Positions 1-5,027 of a DNA stretch of 5,773 bases are shown here, piece after piece (position 1 is the first letter of the stretch; every line of letters begins with the position of its first letter). Location of the stretch: positions 1 through 5,773 of the forward strand of contig JAUVRV010000206.1 of NCBI GenBank assembly GCA_030597435.1, read 5' to 3'. The notes below the pieces were generated by a model that saw only the letters and a program-made list of their open reading frames with translations, ran no database searches and was not told the origin of the DNA. The translations under genes and the position numbers were made by a program. Source of the stretch: Gemmatimonadales bacterium. Lineage in GTDB: Bacteria > Gemmatimonadota > Gemmatimonadetes > Gemmatimonadales > GWC2-71-9.

Positions 1-895
1 AACAGAACCACAACACTGCGAGGAAACTGTGGTTCTCATCCTTCGTCGCTAGCATGCGTTGCACCATGTAGCTGGTACCACCAGCATCGCGCGTGGCCCA
101 CCAGTTGACACCTATGAGGGCCACAAAGGTCATGAGCGGCAGTGAAGCCCCGCTCGAGTTGGGTAGAAAGCTGAGATAGCCGGAGGCTAGGTCGCCGTAC
201 TGGGCGGTCAGCTGCGTCTTCAGTTCTGCAATCCCGCCGATGTCGACGACGGCAATGACTGCCAGCGCAATGGCTCCCACCATGGCGAGTAGGAACTGCA
301 CGAAGTCGGTCATCACTACACCCCAGAACCCGGACAAGACCGTGTAGAGAACCGCGACGACCAAGCACACCAGTATTGCGAACCATCTCCCGTCGATGAA
401 CTGATCGACGCCGAGCCGGACTGTAACGGCATCGAGGTCGATCAGCACGCCCATGATCTTCACCATGGCGAGGATGACCCATCCCATGACGATGCAGTTC
501 AGTACCACGCCTTCCCACACACTACGAAACCCTCGCAACACCACTGCGGGTCGACCTGAATATCTGATATCAACCAGTTCGACATCGGTTATGACCCCGG
601 CTCGCCGCCACAGGCGGGCAAAAAAGAACGCGGCCATGAGATGTGCTGCCGCGAAGTTCCACATGAACCAGAGGCCGGAGATTCCGTCGTTGGCCACCAA
701 TCCCGTCACGGCCAACGGTGTGTCGGCCGCAAACATCGTGGCAACGATGGAGGTACCCGCGATCCACCAGGGGAGGTTGCGACCGGAGAGGAAGTACTGC
801 GTCAAACTCTTGCCCGCGCGCCGGCGGAAGAAGAGGCCAACCGCAAGGGCAAAGACCATGTAACCGGCTATGATCAGCCAATCCACGCGTGCCAT
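1..895 (-). CDS. Sodium:solute symporter (SSS family), partial, C-terminus outside the window
   Basis: The frame is open from the ATG (complement of 893-895) to the window edge, giving the first 298 residues of an inner-membrane transporter. Residues 6-23 form the first membrane helix. It is followed by the family's YFLSGRNLPWW segment (residues 34-44) and a helix with ATMFAADTPLAVTG. Further on there is a TDFVQF helix (family pattern G..TD..Q) and a segment reading MVQRMLATKDE, all typical of SSS carriers, which couple sodium entry to uptake of sugars, amino acids, organic acids or similar solutes. SSS proteins usually run about 450-600 residues, so roughly half is missing. The start is well fixed: an in-frame TAA lies four codons upstream (905-907) and the hydrophobic N-terminus begins at once. 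No clear Shine-Dalgarno sequence is visible. The substrate cannot be read from sequence. Divergence from the ammonia-lyase gene makes its substrate, such as an amino acid, a reasonable guess only. Confidence 0.92.
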   Translation of the reverse strand, partial: MARVDWLIIAGYMVFALAVGLFFRRRAGKSLTQYFLSGRNLPWWIAGTSIVATMFAADTPLAVTGLVANDGISGLWFMWNFAAAHLMAAFFFARLWRRAGVITDVELVDIRYSGRPAVVLRGFRSVWEGVVLNCIVMGWVILAMVKIMGVLIDLDAVTVRLGVDQFIDGRWFAILVCLVVAVLYTVLSGFWGVVMTDFVQFLLAMVGAIALAVIAVVDIGGIAELKTQLTAQYGDLASGYLSFLPNSSGASLPLMTFVALIGVNWWATRDAGGTSYMVQRMLATKDENHSFLAVLWFC

Positions 896-947
896 GGAGA
901 CACGTTACCGCGGGGATTGCGAGAGCGCCATGCCGAGCACCAGCTAG

Positions 948-979
948 CCGGTAAGCCATGCCCGAAGGCCGCTTACGGG
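948..979. promoter_or_regulatory. Inverted repeat in the divergent intergenic region, candidate operator
   Basis: Arms CCGGTAAGC (948-956) and GCTTACGGG (971-979) are complementary at 8 of 9 positions around a 14-nt centre. The repeat ends 10 bp before the TATAAT box at 990, a normal place for a regulator to bind and act on one or both divergent genes. The right arm is not followed by a T-run, so a terminator is unlikely. No known regulator motif was recognised. Confidence 0.3.
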
Positions 980-989
980 ATGCATGGTG

Positions 990-995
990 TATAAT
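990..995 (+). promoter_or_regulatory. Candidate -10 box of the lyase/acyltransferase pair
   Basis: A perfect TATAAT lies 71 bp before the lyase start in a GC-rich gap, which would give a leader of about 60-65 nt. At 16-18 bp spacing no good -35 hexamer is present (the bases at 967-972 are GGCCGC), so the promoter may need an activator or a non-standard sigma factor. On the other strand the same AT-rich block reads TATACA (complement of 988-993), so it might also serve the divergent symporter gene, again without a convincing -35. Confidence 0.4.
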
Positions 996-1057
996 GAAGG
1001 GGCCCGGGTCCAATACCCTACCCAGCGACCACGGGGCACGCGGTAGAATCACGCAAT

Positions 1058-1062
1058 GAGGA
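1058..1062 (+). promoter_or_regulatory. Ribosome binding site of the ammonia-lyase gene
   Basis: GAGGA lies 4 nt before the ATG at 1067. The spacing is short but usable. It favours this ATG over the in-frame ATG at 1079 (Met5), which would be 16 nt away. Confidence 0.6.
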
Positions 1063-1066
1063 CATC

Positions 1067-2587
1067 ATGGCACTTGTTATGGACGGTACCGACCTCACAG
1101 TCGAGCAGGTCGTCTGCGTAGCGCGCAACGGAGGAAAAGTCGAGTTGCACCCGGAGGCCGAGCGGCGAATCCGTGACTGCCGAGCGCTGCTGGAGCGAAA
1201 GCTCGCAGCCGGTGAGATCATGTACGGCATCAACACCGGTATAGGTGAGTTCTCCGAGACCATGCTGAGTGGCGAGGAGGTCAAGCAGTTCCAACGCTAC
1301 CTCGTTTATAACCACGCTGCCGGCATCGGAGATCCAGCGCCCCACGAGTACGTGCGGGCTGCAATGGTCTCACGTATCAACGTACATGCGAAGGGTCGCT
1401 CGGGTATGCGGCTCGAGATCACGCAGCAACTCGTCGAGATGTTGAATAGGGGAGTGATTCCGTACGTCTGTCAAAAAGGCTCGGTCGGCGCGTCCGGTGA
1501 CCTCGCTCCGATGGCGCAGATCGCCTTGGTGGCAATTGGCGAGGGTCAGGCATGGTTCGAGGGCGAGCTGCTGCCGGGAGGTGAGGCTCTAATGCGAGCA
1601 GGGCTCGAGCCCGTGGTGCTTCACGCCCGTGACGGCCTCGCCATCATCAACGGGTCGAATTTCCTGAACGGTATGAACGCCATTCATCTGTACGATATCG
1701 ACCGTTGGCTCAAGCAGGCTGAGATCGCCACGGCGATGACGCTGGAAGCGCTGCACGCAAACATGAAGCCATACAATACGCGGCTCCACGAAGAGCGAGG
1801 GTTCAAGGGGGCGGTGCGCAGCGCCGGGGCTATCATGCGGTGTGTCGAGGGGAGTGAGCTGCTCTCAGGTGGTAAGACCAAGATACAGGATGCTTACTCG
1901 ATGCGGAGCACACCCCAGGTAATTGGGGCAGCTCACGATGCAGTCGAGTACGCACGGAGCCAAGTGGGAATCGAGCTGAACGGGGTGGGTGACAACCCTG
2001 TTTTTCTTGCGGAGGACGATACCGTGCTCACCGGCGCCAACTTTCAGGGAACGCCGGTTTCACTGCCAATGGAGATGGTAGGTACGGCAGTGACGATGGT
2101 CTCGGTTCTATCGGAGCGGAGACTGAACCGCCTACTCAATCCAGCCCTCTCGGTGGGACTGCCTCCGTTCCTGGCCGAGAAGCCAGGACTGTACAGTGGC
2201 ATGATGCTGAGCCAGTACACCGCTGGTACGCTGATTGTCGAGCAGCGACTGCTCGCTGCGCCGGCGGCGTGCGCGTCCATCCCGGCGGCAGCCGACCAGG
2301 AGGACTTTGTCAGTATGGGGATGAACACCGCGATCAAGAACAAACAGATCCTCGAGAACGCCTGGGGCGTTCTGGGAATCGAGTTGATGGCTGCCGCGCA
2401 GGCTTTAGACATGAGAGGCCACAAACCGGGCAGAGGGGTGACAGTTGCGCGCGCAGTGATCAGACGATACGTCGACTACCTGGGGGAAGACCGGCCATTG
2501 TACTCCGACCACACGAAGATGGCGGAGCTGGTCCGCTCATGCGAAATCCTCGAAGCTGTTGAGGCCGAAGTGGGCACACTGGATTGA
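1067..2587 (+). CDS. hutH: Histidine ammonia-lyase family enzyme (MIO-dependent)
   Basis: This 506-residue cytoplasmic lyase has the usual length of bacterial histidine ammonia-lyase, which removes ammonia from L-histidine to give trans-urocanate. The MIO cofactor precursor Ala-Ser-Gly is at residues 142-144 in GSVGASGDLAP. The active-site set known from Pseudomonas putida HAL can be matched by eye: Tyr53, His83, Asn195, Gln274, Tyr277, Arg280, Phe326 and Glu412. His83 and Glu412 separate HAL from phenylalanine ammonia-lyase, which has Phe and Gln there, so HAL is the best call. Odd points are Asn82 where P. putida HAL has Ser, an FQGTP loop (326-330) like that of plant PAL instead of FHAEP, and QEDF (411-414) instead of QEDH. 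Substrate choice is therefore less sure than family membership; tyrosine or phenylalanine lyase or aminomutase activity remains possible. The stop overlaps the acyltransferase start. No hutU or hutI is in the window. Confidence 0.9.
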   Translation: MALVMDGTDLTVEQVVCVARNGGKVELHPEAERRIRDCRALLERKLAAGEIMYGINTGIGEFSETMLSGEEVKQFQRYLVYNHAAGIGDPAPHEYVRAAMVSRINVHAKGRSGMRLEITQQLVEMLNRGVIPYVCQKGSVGASGDLAPMAQIALVAIGEGQAWFEGELLPGGEALMRAGLEPVVLHARDGLAIINGSNFLNGMNAIHLYDIDRWLKQAEIATAMTLEALHANMKPYNTRLHEERGFKGAVRSAGAIMRCVEGSELLSGGKTKIQDAYSMRSTPQVIGAAHDAVEYARSQVGIELNGVGDNPVFLAEDDTVLTGANFQGTPVSLPMEMVGTAVTMVSVLSERRLNRLLNPALSVGLPPFLAEKPGLYSGMMLSQYTAGTLIVEQRLLAAPAACASIPAAADQEDFVSMGMNTAIKNKQILENAWGVLGIELMAAAQALDMRGHKPGRGVTVARAVIRRYVDYLGEDRPLYSDHTKMAELVRSCEILEAVEAEVGTLD

Positions 2588-3891
2588 GCCACGGGAACAG
2601 TATCTGGTCGCGGGCCACGGCACTCGCCGCGGCGACGCCGGAATCGCGTAACCGCTACGTCGATTTCTTGCGCGCGCTATCGATTTGCGCGGTAGTTGTC
2701 GGGCACTGGCTCGTTGCTGCGCCGTACGTGATCGATGGTGACCTGAATCTCACCGGCAACATGCTGCAGTCCCGACCGTGGACGCAGTGGCTCACCTGGC
2801 TGTTTCAGGTAATGCCCGTGTTTTTCATGGTCGGTGGGTACTCGAACGGTATCTCTTGGAGATCCGCACTGCGTGACGGACGCAGCTATGGCGAGTGGCT
2901 GAACGGTCGGTTACAGCGCCTCGTAGGTCCAATCCTACCACTGTTGATGATATGGGCTCTATTGGCCGTCGTTGGGCGGCAACTCGGTGTAGCTGCTGAT
3001 TTGGTGAAGACCGGTTCTCAGATGGCCTTGGTACCGGTGTGGTTTCTCGCTGTCTACGTGGGAGTGGTAGTCCTGGTGCCACTAACATACGCCGCGTGGC
3101 AGCGGTTTGGCCTGTCGTCCTTCTGGATGCTCTTTGCGGCGGTTGTATTGAACGACGTGCTCTTTCTGACCGGCACGCACGCTGTAGGCTGGTTCAACTA
3201 CGCTTTCATTTGGCTTGCAGTGCACCAATTGGGATATGCCTGGCTCGACGGTAGGCTCGGCGGAACCAGTAAGACCCTCGTGTGGGGAGCGAGTGCATTG
3301 GTGCTCTTGCTCATGTTGGTTCGGTTTGGCCCCTATCCGTTGAGTATGGTCAGTGTACCGGGAGAGGATATCAGCAACTCGTTGCCTCCGAAGCTCCCAA
3401 TGCTCCTCTTGGGAATCGCCCAGTGTGGACTCCTCCTCGCTTTGGAACGTCCAGCACGGCGTTGGCTTTCCAACCTGAGGCCCTGGACGACAGCGGTTCT
3501 GGTCAATGGCATGATCATGACCGTATTCCTATGGCACCTTACAGCCGCCATGCTCGTCATCGGTATCGCAGTAAGGTTGGGAGAAGTGGGTTTGACCGTC
3601 GATCCGAGGAGTGGAATCTGGTGGTTGTTGCGTCCACTGTGGCTTTCCGTATACGTCGTAACGCTCCTAGGGTTCACATTCGTCTTTCTCCGTTTCGAGC
3701 GCGGTGCCAAAGCGCAGCCGGTTGCAGCTTGGCGCCAAGTTGTGGGCGCCACTCTGATTTGTGGTGGTCTGTCATTACTGGCACTGATGGGAATCGGTGG
3801 CGAGGGGCGGCTCGCTCAGAGTACCTGGGTAGTCTTGATGCAGTTCATAGGGGCGGCGATAGCGGGAGTGAATCCTGTAGCGAGAATGTAG
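2584..3891 (+). CDS. Acyltransferase-3 family integral membrane protein
   Basis: This 435-residue protein has about ten predicted membrane helices and belongs to the acyltransferase-3 group (OafA/OpgC-like), whose members move acyl groups onto sugars, lipids or other small molecules at the inner membrane. The diagnostic N-terminal helix reads YVDFLRALSI with GHW soon after (Arg30, His41, the conserved histidine). It is followed by MPVFFMVGGYSN (77-88), RLQRLVGPILP (109-119) and a late FLWHLTAAM helix, also family-like. The start is a TTG inside TTGA that also holds the lyase stop. No in-frame ATG or GTG lies between this TTG and the conserved helix, and the Shine-Dalgarno is weak, so translation probably depends on coupling to the lyase. 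The last residues (Ala-Arg-Met) and the TAG stop lie at or within the first unit of the downstream heptad repeat. The acyl donor and acceptor are unknown. A link to the lyase product is only inferred from the operon. Confidence 0.88.
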   Translation: MSHGNSIWSRATALAAATPESRNRYVDFLRALSICAVVVGHWLVAAPYVIDGDLNLTGNMLQSRPWTQWLTWLFQVMPVFFMVGGYSNGISWRSALRDGRSYGEWLNGRLQRLVGPILPLLMIWALLAVVGRQLGVAADLVKTGSQMALVPVWFLAVYVGVVVLVPLTYAAWQRFGLSSFWMLFAAVVLNDVLFLTGTHAVGWFNYAFIWLAVHQLGYAWLDGRLGGTSKTLVWGASALVLLLMLVRFGPYPLSMVSVPGEDISNSLPPKLPMLLLGIAQCGLLLALERPARRWLSNLRPWTTAVLVNGMIMTVFLWHLTAAMLVIGIAVRLGEVGLTVDPRSGIWWLLRPLWLSVYVVTLLGFTFVFLRFERGAKAQPVAAWRQVVGATLICGGLSLLALMGIGGEGRLAQSTWVVLMQFIGAAIAGVNPVARM

Positions 3892-3972
3892 AATGATGAA
3901 TGATGAATGTAGAACGGCAGTCTATGCATGTTACGTTCTTGTTCTACATTCTACATTCTACATTCTACATTT
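3884..3972. repeat. Palindromic heptad-repeat element 1 (possible terminator)
   Basis: The left arm, 3884-3915, is four GAAnnnn units (outer two GAATGTA, inner two GAATGAT) plus GAAC. The right arm, 3941-3972, is the reverse complement of an almost pure GAATGTA array plus GAAC. The arms match at 27 of 32 positions around a 25-nt centre that contains ATGCAT (3924-3929). The TAG stop of the acyltransferase gene (3889-3891) lies inside the left arm. A transcript would fold into a long AT-rich hairpin ending in only four Us (3970-3973), so it could end or protect the operon mRNA but is not a classical GC-rich terminator. The rest of the gap to the gene at 4008 holds only that gene's ribosome binding site. 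Confidence 0.9.
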
Positions 3973-4007
3973 TGCCTGATCTCCCACTGTAACAAAGGGC
4001 GAGCATC

Positions 4008-4247
4008 ATGGGATATCGCAGATTCGATGACAAAGACGGCAACACCTGGGAGGTCCGCGACAGGTCCGGATCCGAGTGGGACCTCGAGCCGGTGGGCGGC
4101 AATCCGGGGAGAACGATTAGTGTCCCGGCACCCGGGTACCAGGCTGATCCCTTCGAGCTGAGCGTCGAGGAGCTACTGCGCTTACTCGGCGACGTACCCG
4201 GGGGAGAGACACAGAGAAAGCCGCGGAAGTCACCGTTTGGAGACTGA
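4008..4247 (+). CDS. Small conserved-looking protein of unknown function
   Basis: This is a 79-residue, charged, soluble protein with no signal peptide, membrane helix or cysteine. The N-terminal half (MGYRRFDDKDGNTWEVRDRS) looks like a short beta-strand pattern with alternating aromatic and charged residues. Then come a Gly/Pro-rich linker (GGNPGR, PAPGY), a predicted helix (FELSVEELLRLLGDV, about residues 49-63), and a basic tail. AAAGGG (3994-3999) sits 8 nt before the ATG, a good ribosome binding site that fixes the start. It is a single gene between two palindromic repeats and converges on the gene at 4359-4808. The composition is that of a real gene. I do not recognise a named family; an overall likeness to short hypothetical proteins of Gemmatimonadota is an impression, not a search result. 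Confidence 0.75.
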   Translation: MGYRRFDDKDGNTWEVRDRSGSEWDLEPVGGNPGRTISVPAPGYQADPFELSVEELLRLLGDVPGGETQRKPRKSPFGD

Positions 4248-4360
4248 GATCACTTCGGACTTCGGACTTCGAAATTCAGCCTTCAAGCATAGCGTGGGTA
4301 CAGCTCGAATGTCGAATGTCGAAGTCTGAAGTGGTCCAGGCTGTAAGGTTGAAGTGATCT
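4247..4360. repeat. Palindromic heptad-repeat element 2 between convergent genes
   Basis: Left-arm units end in CTTC or ATTC (4250-4284; GGACTTC occurs twice). Right-arm units on the plus strand run from 4307 to 4334 and include GAATGTC twice, GAAGTCT and GAAGTGG. Positions 4247-4277 pair with 4307-4337 at 24 of 31 bases around a 29-nt centre. A second, outer copy of the terminal segment, GAAGTGATCT at 4351-4360, is a perfect 10-bp complement of 4247-4256, so two alternative hairpins are possible. The last base of the TGA stop of the 79-residue gene and the TAG (complement of 4359-4361) of the opposite gene sit at the two ends. The position suits a bidirectional terminator, though there is no T-run. 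Confidence 0.85.
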
Positions 4361-4808
4361 ACATCGCCGGCGGTAGTTCCCCGTGTTCCACCACTACGGG
4401 AGCTAGCTGACGCGACCCGCAGGCAGCGCACACCTGATGTTTCTTGAACTGTCGCCACAACGAGAACGCGATCGGCAGCGGCAGCACCCACCATGCAGTC
4501 CGCAAGAAGTTGAGCAACAACTCCCTTGCCCACACCACGAATTCCATGCGCAGGCTCTGGGCGCTGGGATTGTCTGCAACTGCTGGTCCGACGGGTTGCT
4601 CCACCGATTCCACGGATGACAGCGTAATCGTCTGCATGGCCCGGCTCAGGGTGGGAGTGGCGGACGATGTTGCAGCGGACCAGATACCTGCCACCAGACC
4701 CACGAGTATCGCTATGGTCCAGACGGAGAATTCAATACGGAAGCTCGAGGGGTGCTCGAGCCTAGGGTGAGCCTCGACGCGACACTCGAGACAGTGCTTC
4801 GATACCAT
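4359..4808 (-). CDS. Two-helix membrane protein with a CxxC pair at each end
   Basis: This 149-residue protein has Cys6-Leu-Glu-Cys9 near the N-terminus, a membrane helix at about 27-46, a Ser/Thr/Pro-rich loop of some 50 residues, a second helix at about 97-118, and a basic segment with Cys127-Ala-Ala-Cys130-Gly-Ser. With two helices both ends face the same side, by the positive-inside rule the cytoplasm. The two CxxC knuckles could therefore meet to form one zinc ribbon, which is an inference. The loop would be periplasmic. The start is the ATG at 4808, with GGAG 8 nt before it. The frame stays open upstream to 4994 but there encodes repeat sequence, so the longer form is rejected. It converges on the 79-residue gene and diverges from the RCC1 lipoprotein gene. 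I do not recognise the family. Confidence 0.75.
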   Translation of the reverse strand: MVSKHCLECRVEAHPRLEHPSSFRIEFSVWTIAILVGLVAGIWSAATSSATPTLSRAMQTITLSSVESVEQPVGPAVADNPSAQSLRMEFVVWARELLLNFLRTAWWVLPLPIAFSLWRQFKKHQVCAACGSRQLAPVVVEHGELPPAM

Positions 4809-4816
4809 GGCGCACA

Positions 4817-4820
4817 CTCC
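4817..4820 (-). promoter_or_regulatory. Ribosome binding site deciding the start at 4808
   Basis: On the minus strand GGAG is followed by 8 nt and then ATG. This supports the 149-residue form over a 211-residue extension starting at 4994, which would read through the heptad repeat. Confidence 0.65.
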
Positions 4821-4828
4821 GGGGGGGG
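4821..4828. repeat. Run of eight G (eight C on the minus strand)
   Basis: The homopolymer sits directly upstream of the GGAG ribosome binding site of the minus-strand gene, within a purine-rich plus-strand stretch (about 4821-4880). Slippage here would change the leader but not the spacing between ribosome binding site and ATG. Confidence 0.6.
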
Positions 4829-4876
4829 AGGGTGAGAGGAAGATATGGCTTGCAGGTTGGGATGGCCAGAGGGAGA

Positions 4877-4932
4877 GAATGATGAATGTAGAAGTCAGAA
4901 TGTCGAAGGCCGAGGTCTGAAGGCTGAAGTTT
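4877..4932. repeat. One-sided heptad-repeat array 3
   Basis: Eight consecutive 7-bp units in strict register each begin with GAA, except one with GAG at 4912. They include GAATGAT, GAATGTA, GAAGTCA, GAATGTC, GAAGGCC and GAAGGCT. Several units are identical to those in the two palindromic elements. No opposing CTTC/ATTC arm is visible nearby, so it is not a hairpin. It lies between divergent genes and so cannot be a shared terminator. The rest of the 4809-5027 gap has a small hairpin (CTGGT 4982-4986 with ACCAG 4993-4997) and no promoter I would call. Confidence 0.88.
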
Positions 4933-5027
4933 GTCTGGGACCTGAACCACTCGAGCAGATTGGGGTAAACAGATGGTAGAGCTGGTCGCGCCACCAGTGC
5001 CAGGTACCCTCCAGCTGTGAGAGAAAG

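Noticed and set aside
453..863. Plus-strand open frame of 136 codons
   Set aside because: It lies wholly antisense to the symporter gene, whose frame gives clear SSS motifs. Its translation is low-complexity and basic with no family features.
927..967. Direct repeat GCCATGCCGAG / GCCATGCCCGAAG in the divergent gap
   Set aside because: Only two short, imperfect copies; too weak to separate from chance in GC-rich sequence.
2044..2424. Minus-strand open frame of 126 codons
   Set aside because: It is antisense to the most conserved part of the ammonia-lyase; a composition shadow.
1067..2587. Ergothionase-like lyase lacking MIO
   Set aside because: The Ala-Ser-Gly triad that forms MIO is intact at residues 142-144.
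3282..3896. Plus-strand open frame of 204 codons
   Set aside because: It runs out of frame over the acyltransferase gene, which has membrane helices and family motifs throughout and no sign of a frameshift.
3884..3972. CRISPR array
   Set aside because: Units are 7 bp, directly adjacent, with no spacers, and are arranged as a palindrome.
3928..4161. Plus-strand open frame of 77 codons
   Set aside because: It starts in the centre of element 1, reads through its right arm, then overlaps the better-supported 79-residue gene in another frame.
4809..4994. N-terminal extension of the minus-strand membrane protein to 211 residues
   Set aside because: The extension translates the heptad array and G-run. 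A proper GGAG sits before the ATG at 4808, and the CxxC motif follows directly.
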